Shown piece after piece: positions 34,099 to 42,821 of a DNA stretch of 64,000 bases (positions are counted from its first letter, which is position 1; each line of letters begins with the position of its first letter). Both the position numbers and the translations under genes were made by a program. The stretch spans positions 1 to 64,000 of the forward strand of contig JAEDDH010000013.1 in NCBI GenBank assembly GCA_016293845.1, written 5' to 3'. This stretch comes from Bacteroidales bacterium (GTDB taxonomy: Bacteria > Bacteroidota > Bacteroidia > Bacteroidales > UBA3824). The notes under the pieces are model-generated. The model was not told where the DNA came from and did no database searches. It was given only the letters and a program-made list of their open reading frames with translations.

Positions 34099-36543
34099 AT
34101 GAAAAAATGGTTGTGTAACATAAGGATACTGATAACAACGGCACTCACTCTTTGGTGCAGTACCGGCTTGTTGGCATTGCCTTGCGGCGACCTCAACTGC
34201 AAAATTACACAGATTATCATCAACAACAACACTCTGATAGAATACAATGCCAACGCATTAGCGTCAAACCCAATTATCAGAATGCCTTACGACCACAATA
34301 GCATTAAATTTGTGTTTTTGGGCGAAAGCGACGATCCAAACTGTCAAGGAAAAATTGAATATTGCACTTTTCTCGAAAACTACAACGAAACATGGACACC
34401 ATGGTCAAACCTGCGCGAAGCCGATTTTGTCAACCTTCGCGATGGCAACTATGTTTTTAAAGTCCGCGCCAAATATTCCGACGAAATTATTAGCGATATT
34501 GCCGAATACAATTTTTCGGTAAAGCCTCCTTTTTTTCGTTCAAAATGGGCGTATATAATGTATTTTCTGATACTTGCATCTTCAGCCACCATCATTGTAT
34601 ATATCTACAAACGGTCGTTTAACAAAGAGCGTAATTCGCTACTTGCCCAGCTCGAAGAGCGCACACAAGGTCTTATCGAAACCAATTACCAACTAAAAAA
34701 GCAAAAAGATTCGCTCGACAAAACCATCAAAGACCTCTCGATGCTTTCGTCGTCAGGTCAAAATATTATCAAAAACCTATCAATCAAAGAGATTTCAGTT
34801 GCATGTTTTAAAGAACTTAACAATTTTTTCAAAACCGACAATCTAAGCATAGGCATTTTCAACGCTGTTCACAATAGTCTCGACTTTTCGGCTTTTATTA
34901 TGGATGGCGAACTTTTGCCATTTGCCCGATACAATTTAGACAACATCGACAATATGCACGTTTGGAGTTTTCTAAATCAAAAATCGGTTGTGCTCGACGA
35001 TTATAAAAACCAAATTTGCGAATACATAGTCCCCGAATACAAACCAGATACAGATTTATGCAGTTCGGCTGTATTTATCCCACTGTTCGACAATGATATG
35101 GCTATGGGTGTAATGTCGCTTACCAGTGCCGAAAAAAACTATTTTTCTAACTACATAATCGGCATTATCCACAACTTTGCCACATACGTTGAAACTGCAA
35201 TCGCCAATTTCTACATTTTCCGCAAAATAAACTCACAAAAACGTTTGTTAGAAGACCGTGGCACTCAGTTAGAAGAAACCTACAACAATCTAAAACTTTC
35301 GCAAGAAACCGTTGCCAAAGTCAACAGCGAACTATCAAAACTTTCGCTCGCCGTAAAAAATACCGACAACGCAGTATCTATTTTTGATGCAGACGGCAAC
35401 CTCGAATACGTTAACGTAGGATACGAAAAAGCTTACGGATACACATTCGACGAGGTAATGAGCAAAAAACTCAATATCGAAAACGCTTTTAAAGATTCGG
35501 TTGTAATAGATTTTTACCGAAAGGTTTACGCAGATGGCAAATCGTTAACATTTCCTCATTCAAACACTACTGCCAACGGTCGCACGATTTGGTTACAAAC
35601 AACAATCACTCCAATTCTCAACGACGACGGAAAAACTGTAAATCAAATAGTTGTAGTAGAATCGGATATTACTGAGCAGAAAAAAGCTGAACAAGAAATT
35701 CTTAAACAGCGCAACGAAATCGACATCAAAAACAAAGACCTCACCAAAAGTATCGAATACGCATCAATTATCCAAAAGGCTCTCATGCCCGACGAAGATG
35801 ATTTTAGGCATTTTTTCAACAAAGTGTTTATCTTAAATATGCCCAAAGACATTGTTAGTGGCGACTTCTTTTGGATTGCACAGAAATTTGGACGCAAATA
35901 TTTTGCAGTGTGCGACTGCGCAGGACACGGCGTTCCGGGTGCGTTTGTAAGTCTTATGGGTAAGATGTTTTTGGATGAAATACTGCACAACGTTAAGCTT
36001 GAAGATTCTCCCGCAGTTATCATTCGCAAACTCAACGACAAAATGCACGAATCGGTATCGAGCCTTAGCAACAAGGTGGGCGGAATTGATGGAATGGACC
36101 TCAGTTTCTGCATTATTAATTCGCGCAATACAATGCTACAATACGCAGGAGCTTACCGTCCGCTGTTTTTAGTGCGCAATGGCGAACTCATAAAAGTGCT
36201 TCCCGACCGTTGCTCGCTTGGCAATATCGACGCCAACGACGATTTTAAATTCACCAATCACGACATTCCACTTAAAGACAACGACTTAATAGTGCTAACA
36301 TCCGACGGATACGCTGATCAGTTTGGTCACGCTAACGGGAAAAAACTTGGACGTGGAAATTTTGCAGATCTACTCGTCAAGGCCGACAAACTCGACACAA
36401 GCGAAATGGCAAACTTTTTCTACACATATTATCGAGAATGGAAAGGCAACTTAGAGCAGGTAGACGACATTTTAATTGCAGGTATACGCATTGAGTTCAA
36501 CACAGCCGAAAAGCTTTACGACGATGATGACGAAGAAGAATAA
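34099..36543 (+). CDS. Y_Y_Y / GAF / PAS / SpoIIE sensor phosphatase
   Basis: An 814-residue membrane signalling protein. A signal peptide and a Y_Y_Y beta-sandwich (about 60-150) lie outside. A transmembrane helix at about 153-172 leads to a coiled coil (180-215), a GAF domain (about 215-375), a second coiled coil and a PAS domain (about 420-535, DADGNLEYVN). The C-terminal PP2C-type SpoIIE domain (about 555-800) has SGDFFWI, CDCAGHGVPGAF and SDGYADQFG as metal-site motifs. It should dephosphorylate an anti-sigma-factor antagonist or similar phosphoprotein. The Y_Y_Y sensor suggests carbohydrate or envelope input. The tail DDDDEEE is acidic. Confidence 0.88.
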   Translation: MKKWLCNIRILITTALTLWCSTGLLALPCGDLNCKITQIIINNNTLIEYNANALASNPIIRMPYDHNSIKFVFLGESDDPNCQGKIEYCTFLENYNETWTPWSNLREADFVNLRDGNYVFKVRAKYSDEIISDIAEYNFSVKPPFFRSKWAYIMYFLILASSATIIVYIYKRSFNKERNSLLAQLEERTQGLIETNYQLKKQKDSLDKTIKDLSMLSSSGQNIIKNLSIKEISVACFKELNNFFKTDNLSIGIFNAVHNSLDFSAFIMDGELLPFARYNLDNIDNMHVWSFLNQKSVVLDDYKNQICEYIVPEYKPDTDLCSSAVFIPLFDNDMAMGVMSLTSAEKNYFSNYIIGIIHNFATYVETAIANFYIFRKINSQKRLLEDRGTQLEETYNNLKLSQETVAKVNSELSKLSLAVKNTDNAVSIFDADGNLEYVNVGYEKAYGYTFDEVMSKKLNIENAFKDSVVIDFYRKVYADGKSLTFPHSNTTANGRTIWLQTTITPILNDDGKTVNQIVVVESDITEQKKAEQEILKQRNEIDIKNKDLTKSIEYASIIQKALMPDEDDFRHFFNKVFILNMPKDIVSGDFFWIAQKFGRKYFAVCDCAGHGVPGAFVSLMGKMFLDEILHNVKLEDSPAVIIRKLNDKMHESVSSLSNKVGGIDGMDLSFCIINSRNTMLQYAGAYRPLFLVRNGELIKVLPDRCSLGNIDANDDFKFTNHDIPLKDNDLIVLTSDGYADQFGHANGKKLGRGNFADLLVKADKLDTSEMANFFYTYYREWKGNLEQVDDILIAGIRIEFNTAEKLYDDDDEEE

Positions 36544-36563
36544 CCTCTTAAATCCTTAATAAT

Positions 36564-37043
36564 ATGATAAAAAAATTACTATTACTCACCGCCATTATTT
36601 CATTTGCTTTCTCAGCCAAAGCACAGTGGTTTGTAGGCGGCAACGCATCTGTTAACATTCAAAATGCCAACATTTACGCTAACATAGCTCCCGAATTTGG
36701 ACGACGTTTTGTCAATGGAAAACTTTCGGTGGCACTTTCGCCATTTGCTTCGTACTACAAAACAAGGGGCAACGACCCACAATCCACATTTGGAGGGCGT
36801 GCATACGCTACATTCGATATTTACGATGGATTTTACGCTGTGGGAGGATTCCAAATAGAAAGCTACAAACGCTACGAAGGCGAAGGTCGCAAATGGCAGG
36901 TATCATTGCCTATTGGCGCAGGCTATCGCAAATGCATGGGTCATCTATGTGTTTATGCCGAAGTAACTTACGACCTTCTCTTTAACGACAATTCATACGG
37001 AGAAAACCCATTAATAAGAGCGGGTGCCAACTATAGTTTTTAG
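36564..37043 (+). CDS. small outer-membrane beta-barrel protein
   Basis: A 159-residue exported protein with a signal peptide ending at AKA-Q (residue 21). Alternating amphipathic strands and a terminal phenylalanine (ANYSF) are hallmarks of small OmpW/OmpX-like barrels of about eight strands. It lies 20 bp after the phosphatase gene, so the two may be co-transcribed. Function unknown; it may be a porin-like or adhesion barrel. Confidence 0.7.
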   Translation: MIKKLLLLTAIISFAFSAKAQWFVGGNASVNIQNANIYANIAPEFGRRFVNGKLSVALSPFASYYKTRGNDPQSTFGGRAYATFDIYDGFYAVGGFQIESYKRYEGEGRKWQVSLPIGAGYRKCMGHLCVYAEVTYDLLFNDNSYGENPLIRAGANYSF

Positions 37044-37050
37044 CACCCGC
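37020..37050. terminator. terminator-like hairpin at end of barrel gene
   Basis: GCGGGTGC pairs with GCACCCGC over a 15-nt loop that contains the TAG stop codon. There is no T tract, so efficiency is uncertain. Confidence 0.45.
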
Positions 37051-37078
37051 CCGATATTCACTATCAAAACACTATTGG

Positions 37079-37999
37079 TTAAAATCTAAATTTGGTAAGT
37101 TCTTCAAACTCCTTTGCACGTTTTTTAACCATTTCGTCGGTAAGGAGTTGGAGGTTTTCTGTGCCAAAACGCTCGCAACAGAAACTACCCATAACGCTAC
37201 CGGCTACCACTGCTGCTTTCACAGTTTCAAAATCGGTCTTACCTTTGGCTGCAATATAGCCTGAGAATCCACCTGCAAAACTGTCGCCTGCACCTGTGGG
37301 GTCGCAAACGTTTTCCAAAGGCAATGCGGGAGCGAAAAACATCTTGCCATCTTTTGAGAAAAGCAAAGCACCGTTGTCGCCTTTCTTGATAATCAGATAG
37401 CGGAGACCACGGCTAAGGATTTTCTTCGCGGCTGTAGGAAGCACAAACTCGCCCGAAAGCTGACGAGCTTCCTCGTCGTTGATTGTCAAGACATCCACCA
37501 TAGAGATAGTTTCGTCAAGTTCGTCGGGAGTGTTGTTCATCCAATAGTTCATGGTATCCATAATTATCAGCTTGGGACGGCGGCTCATCTTTTCGATAAT
37601 CGCCTTCTGTATCGAAGGAGTGATATTACCGAGCATTAGCACGTCGGCATCCTGATAACGCTGTGGCACTTCGGGCTGAAAATTGGCAAAAACATTGAGT
37701 TCGGTGGTAAGTGTGGTGCGCTGGTTCATGTCTTTATTATATTTGACAGCCCAAAACATTGTTTTGCCTTTCTTCTCTACAATAACGCCATCGGTGTTGA
37801 CATTTTTGGAGCGAAGAATTTCTAAATATTCGTCGGGGAAATCACCACCCACAACAGAAATGATTCCTGCATCTACCTTAAAATAGCTTGCTGCCAATGC
37901 GATATAAGGAGATGCTCCGCCAATAATCTTGTCGGTTTTGCCCATAGGGGTCTCAATTGCGTCAAACGCGAGACTTCCTGCTACTGCTAATTTTTTCAT
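37079..37999 (-). CDS. PfkB-family sugar or nucleoside kinase
   Basis: A 306-residue ribokinase-fold enzyme. The N-terminal GGASPYIALAASYF binds substrate and the C-terminal DPTGAGDSFAGGF at about 235-247 holds the catalytic base and the anion hole. The N-terminus (VAGSLAFDAIETP) matches a widespread bacterial PfkB subgroup of unassigned substrate, sometimes linked to adenosine- or inosine-type kinases. Its -7 element lies in the T-rich tail of the serS terminator. Confidence 0.85.
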   Translation of the reverse strand: MKKLAVAGSLAFDAIETPMGKTDKIIGGASPYIALAASYFKVDAGIISVVGGDFPDEYLEILRSKNVNTDGVIVEKKGKTMFWAVKYNKDMNQRTTLTTELNVFANFQPEVPQRYQDADVLMLGNITPSIQKAIIEKMSRRPKLIIMDTMNYWMNNTPDELDETISMVDVLTINDEEARQLSGEFVLPTAAKKILSRGLRYLIIKKGDNGALLFSKDGKMFFAPALPLENVCDPTGAGDSFAGGFSGYIAAKGKTDFETVKAAVVAGSVMGSFCCERFGTENLQLLTDEMVKKRAKEFEELTKFRF

Positions 38000-38030
38000 A
38001 TAATGTGTAAGAATTAAATTTTCTTTTTGG

Positions 38031-38038
38031 CAAATATA
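38031..38038 (-). promoter_or_regulatory. -7 element of PfkB gene
   Basis: The minus strand reads TATATTTG, 31 bp upstream of the ATG, directly in the T tract that ends serS. Confidence 0.6.
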
Positions 38039-38073
38039 AAAACAACGGCACTGAATACAAAAATTCAGTGCCG
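38039..38073 (-). terminator. serS terminator
   Basis: A perfect 11-bp stem CGGCACTGAAT/ATTCAGTGCCG with a 6-nt loop, followed on the minus strand by TTGTTTTT. Confidence 0.85.
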
Positions 38074-38093
38074 CATAATTTTATGAAAAAAAA

Positions 38094-39395
38094 TTATTCA
38101 GCGTTAGTTTCATCCTCGCCGCCGATAAAGTCGAATCCTGTGTATTTGCGCAATACCTCGGGAATTTCGATACGGTCGCCTTTTTGATAGTTTTCGAGAA
38201 TAGAAGCCACGATACGGGGCAATGCAAGACCGCTGCCGTTGAGGGTGTGGCAGAGTTTTGTACGTTTGTCGCCGTCTTCTTTGAAACGGAGTTTCAAACG
38301 GTTGGCCTGATAAGATTCAAAGTTAGAAACTGAACTTACCTCAAGCCATTTTTGCTGAGCAGCGCACCAAACCTCAAAATCGTAGGTCATTGCAGATGTA
38401 AAGCTCATATCACCGCCGCAAAGACGGATGATACGGTAAGGCAAACCAAGTTTTTTAACCAATCCTTCTACGTGAAGAACCATGATTTCCAATGCTTTGT
38501 ACGATTTGTCAGGGTGAACGATTTGTACAAGTTCCACCTTATCGAACTCATGCAAACGGTTGAGCCCCTTAACATCAGAACCGTAGCTACCAGCCTCACG
38601 ACGGAAACACGGAGTGTAGGCGCAGTGGCGGATAGGCAACTGACTGGCATTGAGAATCATATCGCGGTAGATATTGGTAACAGGCACTTCGGCTGTGGGT
38701 ACGAGATAAAGGTCGTCTTGCTCGCAGTGATACATCTGACCCTCTTTGTCGGGCAGCTGACCAGTGCCAAAACCAGAATCCTTGTTTACGAGTACAGGGG
38801 GTTCAACCTCCATATAACCTGATTTTTCAGCCTCATCCAAGAAGAAATTGATGAGCGCACGTTGCAATTTTGCGCCTTTGCCCTTGTAGAGCGGGAAACC
38901 TGCACCAGTGATTTTTACGCCGGTAGCAAAGTCGATAATATCGTATTTTTTAGCGAGGTCCCAGTGAGGAAGCAGTTCAAAACCCTCATAAACAGGATTT
39001 TCGCCACCACGACGAATCTCTACATTGTCGTCGGCACTCTTTCCGGGTGCAACGAGTTCGTAAGGCAAGTTGGGTAGAGTAACAAGAATATCAAAAAGTT
39101 CTTTGTCTAAAGCGTCAAACTTTTCTTCCTCTTCCTTAATAACGTTTTTAAGATCGGTAGACTTTTGCTTCATAGCATCAGCCTCGTCTTTTTTGCCTTG
39201 TTTGTAAAGGTCACCAATTTGTTTAGCGAGGTTGTTTTGTTCAGCCTTGTTGTCTTCCATCTGTTTTTGAATCTCGCGTTTTTGGCGGTCGAGTTCCACG
39301 ATTTTTTCCACTTGAGCACGAGCATCGCGGTTTTTGATAGCCAGACGCTCAATTACAAACTCGGGATTATCGGTTATTGTCTTTACTAAAAGCAT
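38094..39395 (-). CDS. serS: seryl-tRNA synthetase
   Basis: A 433-residue class II enzyme that charges tRNA-Ser. It has an N-terminal antiparallel coiled-coil arm (about 30-105, rich in Lys/Glu), which reads the long variable arm, and a catalytic domain. Motif 2 is visible as CFRREAGSYGSDVKGLNRLHEF near 265-285 and motif 3 near 385 (SGLALPRIVASILENYQ). Length is standard. It is monocistronic. Confidence 0.96.
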   Translation of the reverse strand: MLLVKTITDNPEFVIERLAIKNRDARAQVEKIVELDRQKREIQKQMEDNKAEQNNLAKQIGDLYKQGKKDEADAMKQKSTDLKNVIKEEEEKFDALDKELFDILVTLPNLPYELVAPGKSADDNVEIRRGGENPVYEGFELLPHWDLAKKYDIIDFATGVKITGAGFPLYKGKGAKLQRALINFFLDEAEKSGYMEVEPPVLVNKDSGFGTGQLPDKEGQMYHCEQDDLYLVPTAEVPVTNIYRDMILNASQLPIRHCAYTPCFRREAGSYGSDVKGLNRLHEFDKVELVQIVHPDKSYKALEIMVLHVEGLVKKLGLPYRIIRLCGGDMSFTSAMTYDFEVWCAAQQKWLEVSSVSNFESYQANRLKLRFKEDGDKRTKLCHTLNGSGLALPRIVASILENYQKGDRIEIPEVLRKYTGFDFIGGEDETNAE

Positions 39396-39440
39396 GGTTT
39401 ATTACTTTTAATTGATTTATTTATCGGTTTTATTTAAATG

Positions 39441-39480
39441 CAAACTCCCAAGCTGCTTGAAAATCATACAACTTGGGAGC
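39441..39480 (-). terminator. terminator of rplU-rpmA
   Basis: CTCCCAAG pairs with CTTGGGAG over a 19-nt loop; on the minus strand it is followed by TTTGCATTT. Confidence 0.65.
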
Positions 39481-39504
39481 GTAACTTGTTAACGGATAAA
39501 AGCG

Positions 39505-39777
39505 TTATGCTTGGGGAGCGGCTTCCAAAGGTACTACATTAACGTAGCTTTTGTCTTTACCTTTGATTTGGAACTGAACTTTTCCGTCGGTAAGAGCAAA
39601 AAGAGTGTAATCCTTACCCATACCTACATTAACACCGGGATAGTGTTTTGTTCCACGCTGACGGACGATGATGTTTCCGCCTTTAACTACTTCGCCTCCG
39701 AATTTTTTAACTCCTAAGCGTTTGCTGTGCGATTCGCGGCCGTTTCGAGAACTGCCGACACCTTTCTTATGTGCCAT
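39505..39777 (-). CDS. rpmA: ribosomal protein L27
   Basis: A 90-residue 50S protein at the peptidyl-transferase centre. The N-terminus MAHKKGVGSSRNGRES lacks the cleavable extension of Firmicutes L27, so it is active without processing. FGGEVVKGGNIIVRQRG is the family core. It is the second gene of the L21-L27 operon. Confidence 0.97.
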   Translation of the reverse strand: MAHKKGVGSSRNGRESHSKRLGVKKFGGEVVKGGNIIVRQRGTKHYPGVNVGMGKDYTLFALTDGKVQFQIKGKDKSYVNVVPLEAAPQA

Positions 39778-39826
39778 TTCTTTCTACTTTTTCTGATTAA
39801 TAACTAAATAGTTTGCTATCGAAGAA

Positions 39827-40138
39827 TTAAAGGTTGATGTCTTCGATAAGGATTTGTGTAAGGTATTGACGGTGACCTTTCTTAACGGCATAGCCTTTTC
39901 TGCGTTTTTTGTGAAAAACGATTACTTTGTCGTCTTTGAGGTGTTTGAGGATTTTAGCCTCAACTTTTGCGCCAGAAACAAAGGGTGCGCCTACCTTCAC
40001 GTCGTTGTCGTTGTCTACAAGAAGAACATTGTCGAAACTAACGGTTTCGCCTTCTTCACTGTGCAAACGGTGCACATAAACTTTTTTGCTTTTCTCAACT
40101 TTAAACTGTTGACCTGCGATTTCTACTATTGCGTACAT
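39827..40138 (-). CDS. rplU: ribosomal protein L21
   Basis: A 103-residue 50S protein that binds 23S rRNA next to L20. It starts MYAIVEIAGQQFKVEKSK and has the conserved C-terminal KKRRKGYAVKKGHRQ. It is the first gene of the operon with rpmA, 49 bp apart. An 89-nt leader with a stable fold lies between promoter and start, which may serve autogenous control. Confidence 0.97.
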   Translation of the reverse strand: MYAIVEIAGQQFKVEKSKKVYVHRLHSEEGETVSFDNVLLVDNDNDVKVGAPFVSGAKVEAKILKHLKDDKVIVFHKKRRKGYAVKKGHRQYLTQILIEDINL

Positions 40139-40227
40139 GTTGTTAAAAGTTTGTTAGCGAGGTGGTAACCGTGAGGTTATCTCTTTTAATTGACCTCGGC
40201 TAATGATTACAATTATTTTTTCGGGCG
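40139..40227 (-). ncRNA. structured 5' leader of rplU (candidate regulatory RNA)
   Basis: Between the -7 element and the L21 start the RNA can form an outer stem of 10 bp with one bulge (40155-40164 with 40194-40204). It encloses a 7-bp hairpin with a 4-nt loop (40165-40171 with 40176-40182). Leaders folding in front of L21 are known in other phyla; homology was not tested. Confidence 0.45.
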
Positions 40228-40235
40228 CAAAGTTA
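40228..40235 (-). promoter_or_regulatory. -7 element of rplU-rpmA
   Basis: The minus strand reads TAACTTTG followed by CGCCC. Confidence 0.65.
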
Positions 40236-40311
40236 TTTAGTTTTTCTTTCTCTGCAAATTCTTTTTTTATATTTTTCATTAAAAAAACGAAAATAATTAA
40301 ACTTTTTTTTG

Positions 40312-40319
40312 TATATTTG
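40312..40319 (+). promoter_or_regulatory. -7 element
   Basis: TATATTTG, 31 bp before the ATG at 40351. Confidence 0.65.
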
Positions 40320-40350
40320 CTAACGTCATATTAGAGAAAACGCACAAGGC

Positions 40351-40920
40351 ATGGAAAAAATATCGTTAACGGTAAGCGGTGTGGCAAATCAGAACAGTCC
40401 TGAATCGCCTGCATATACGCTTATCTTGTCAGAAAAAGAAGGCTCGCGCAAGCTGCCCGTGATTATCGGGTTTAGCGAGGCGCAAGCTATTGCAATTCAA
40501 ATAGAAGGGCTTGTGCCGGTGCGTCCATTGGTTTACGATTTGTTTTTTAACATTGCAGCTGCGTTTTCGATTGATGTGATTGAAGTTATTATCTCAAATG
40601 TAGACCGCGGGATTTTTTATGCCGAGATTGTTTGCTGCACAGTTGGAAGTAGCCCAGACGATTATATCCATATACCTGCCCGCACAAGCGATGCCGTGGC
40701 AATTGCTCTCAAGTTTTCGTGCCCCATTTACACTTACGAACATGTTTTAGACAAAGCGGGATTTGAATGGACTGCTCCGGGCGAGGAATCGTTTGACTCT
40801 CCAAAACTTGATGGCTTACCCCTGCGCGAACTCAAAGATATGCTACGCAAAGCCATTGCCCGCGAAGATTACGAATTTGCATCTAAGATACGCGACGAAA
40901 TTGCCGATCGCAATCAATAA
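40351..40920 (+). CDS. bifunctional nuclease family protein with UVR motif
   Basis: A 189-residue protein. Residues 1-130 are a BFN/DUF151 domain (LPVIIGFSEAQAIAIQ, then RTSDAVAIALKFSCPIY), a family shown to have DNase/RNase activity in plants and mycobacteria. Residues 150-189 form a UVR motif (LRELKDMLRKAIAREDYEFA), as in UvrB/UvrC partner-binding helices. The BFN-plus-UVR architecture is usual in Bacteroidota. It is monocistronic between a clear promoter and a terminator. Substrate in vivo unknown. Confidence 0.88.
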   Translation: MEKISLTVSGVANQNSPESPAYTLILSEKEGSRKLPVIIGFSEAQAIAIQIEGLVPVRPLVYDLFFNIAAAFSIDVIEVIISNVDRGIFYAEIVCCTVGSSPDDYIHIPARTSDAVAIALKFSCPIYTYEHVLDKAGFEWTAPGEESFDSPKLDGLPLRELKDMLRKAIAREDYEFASKIRDEIADRNQ

Positions 40921-40970
40921 AAATCTATTATAATATATTATATAAGGTGTGGAATAAATAATTGAATAAA

Positions 40971-41010
40971 AAAGGCATCGTTTCTGATTAAAACGATGCC
41001 TTTATTTTTA
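40971..41010. terminator. bidirectional terminator
   Basis: A perfect 13-bp stem AAAGGCATCGTTT/AAACGATGCCTTT with a 7-nt loop. T-rich flanks stand on both strands, ending the nuclease gene and the tRNA gene. Confidence 0.9.
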
Positions 41011-41011
41011 G

Positions 41012-41084
<73 letters not shown>

Positions 41085-41196
41085 GTATTTCTTAATTGCG
41101 GTGCAAAGATAATGGTATATTTTGTACTTTCCAAATTTTTATTGCGCATTTTTTAAAACATAATAATTTGTTTACATTCAAACAGTCAAAAACCGT

Positions 41197-41204
41197 TACT
41201 TTTG
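41197..41204 (+). promoter_or_regulatory. -7 element
   Basis: TACTTTTG, 22 bp before the ATG at 41227. Confidence 0.55.
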
Positions 41205-41226
41205 TAATCAATAAAAAAAGAAATAT

Positions 41227-41751
41227 ATGTCTTTTGCAAAAAGTACAAAACACGTTAAAAGGTCGGGCGTTAAATGGTTTGTTTACTGCCTGATATTTGT
41301 GGGCATCATTTGCGTTTTTACACCTAAATTGCTCATTAGCAAGGCCTCTAAGATAATTGACGCCAACATAAAAGGCGACACTGCCGATTCGCTGCCCAAA
41401 AAAGAGATTTTTGTGGCAAACAACTATTTGCACACTGCGCGCTACTTCCCCGGATTTGACGAAAAGGGTGCACAGGGGCAGAAAATGATTCTTGATTATT
41501 ATTTTCCACTTTTCAAAGCTGATTATGATAGGTTGAAGTTTGCATGTGTAGACAATGCCATCACCGAACTCACCAAGCAAGGCGGCAACAAAGATTCGAT
41601 CCGCACTGCCGCTCTCGAATCAGAATGGAAAAAATATCCCGACACTGTAGCACTTGAAGATTTTCGCTCCAAGTGGGACGTTTACCACAAGGCTTTTGCC
41701 AAATCGCTTCCTGATTACTACCGCTTTGTGGATGCCAGACACATTAGATAA
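41227..41751 (+). CDS. membrane-anchored protein of unknown function
   Basis: A 174-residue protein with a basic N-terminus (KSTKHVKRSGVKW) and one hydrophobic segment at about 19-36, so an anchor or uncleaved signal. A soluble helical part follows with many aromatic and charged residues (FRSKWDVYHKAFAKSLPDYYRF). I recognise no family. It is 27 bp upstream of the DUF3078 gene and probably co-transcribed. Confidence 0.55.
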   Translation: MSFAKSTKHVKRSGVKWFVYCLIFVGIICVFTPKLLISKASKIIDANIKGDTADSLPKKEIFVANNYLHTARYFPGFDEKGAQGQKMILDYYFPLFKADYDRLKFACVDNAITELTKQGGNKDSIRTAALESEWKKYPDTVALEDFRSKWDVYHKAFAKSLPDYYRFVDARHIR

Positions 41752-41778
41752 ATATATAACCAACAAAAACTTAACAAT

Positions 41779-42756
41779 ATGAAACATTTAGTACTTATAT
41801 TGGCAGCAGTTGCATTAACACTGCCCCTTTTAGCACAGACCGACGACGTAGCCAAAGAGGTCGCCTCGCTTGCAAAAAATTCAAAAGCAAAAGTCGACGT
41901 TGACAGCGGCAAGGTTTGGAAATTTAGCGGAATGCTCTCGTTAACCGCATCGCAAACAGCTCTTGTAAACTGGGCTCCCGGTGGCGACCAGCAGATTGGT
42001 CTCAACGCTCTTGCAAACTTCAATGCCAACTATCACAAAAACAAACATTCGTGGCAAAACGCCATTACCGCTCAATACGGTACTATCCGCCTTATCGACG
42101 AATACGATGAGTTTCGCAAAAACGACGACAAACTTCAATTTTCGTCGAAATACGGTTTTCAAGCTGCTAAAAAACTATACTACTCTGCAATTTTCGACTA
42201 CAAGAGCCAATTCGACAAAGGTTGGACTTACGAAAAAGTAAAAGTAACTAACGAAGAAGGTGTAGAAGAAGAGATAGAAAAAGCCACCCTTAATTCGGAA
42301 TGTTGGTCGCCGCTATACCTCACCTACACAGTCGGTATGGATTATCAGTTATCCGACAACTTTATGTTCTACCTTTCGCCTCTGTGCGGTAAAACAACCG
42401 TAGTACTCAACGACTGTTTGTCAGAACAAGGCGCATTTGGTGTTGACACTTGCAAACATGCTCGTTCGGAGGTCGGTTGGTATTTTAAACTTAATGCCCA
42501 ATACAACATTGCCAAAAACATTTCGTTTGGCACCAACCTCGTTCTCTTCAACTCTTACAAAGACGGTTTTATGGACGAAATCGATGTTGACTGGAACATT
42601 ATCATAGCTATGCAAATCAACAAATGGCTTTCGTTTAACATCACATCCGAACTTGTATACGACGAGGACGTAAAAATCACCAAAGACGATCGCGACTATT
42701 TTTCGCTAACTCAGTTCAAAAACGTTACTGGCTTAGGATTGACATTTAAATTCTAA
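41779..42756 (+). CDS. DUF3078 outer-membrane protein
   Basis: A 325-residue exported protein with a signal peptide ending at LLA-Q (residue 20). The DUF3078 hallmarks are WKFSGMLSLTASQTALVNW, GGDQQIGLNALAN, and a repeated pattern of amphipathic strands ending in a terminal phenylalanine (LTFKF), as for outer-membrane barrels. DUF3078 is confined to Bacteroidota and has no established role. It is the last gene of its unit, before a shared terminator. Confidence 0.85.
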   Translation: MKHLVLILAAVALTLPLLAQTDDVAKEVASLAKNSKAKVDVDSGKVWKFSGMLSLTASQTALVNWAPGGDQQIGLNALANFNANYHKNKHSWQNAITAQYGTIRLIDEYDEFRKNDDKLQFSSKYGFQAAKKLYYSAIFDYKSQFDKGWTYEKVKVTNEEGVEEEIEKATLNSECWSPLYLTYTVGMDYQLSDNFMFYLSPLCGKTTVVLNDCLSEQGAFGVDTCKHARSEVGWYFKLNAQYNIAKNISFGTNLVLFNSYKDGFMDEIDVDWNIIIAMQINKWLSFNITSELVYDEDVKITKDDRDYFSLTQFKNVTGLGLTFKF

Positions 42757-42775
42757 CCAAACAGAATAACAAAAC

Positions 42776-42816
42776 AAAACAAACGATGGCAGGTTTCTGT
42801 CATCGTTTGTTTTATG
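42776..42816. terminator. bidirectional terminator
   Basis: A perfect 13-bp stem AAAACAAACGATG/CATCGTTTGTTTT with a 12-nt loop, between the convergent DUF3078 and galE genes. Confidence 0.85.
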
Positions 42817-42821
42817 CCATA

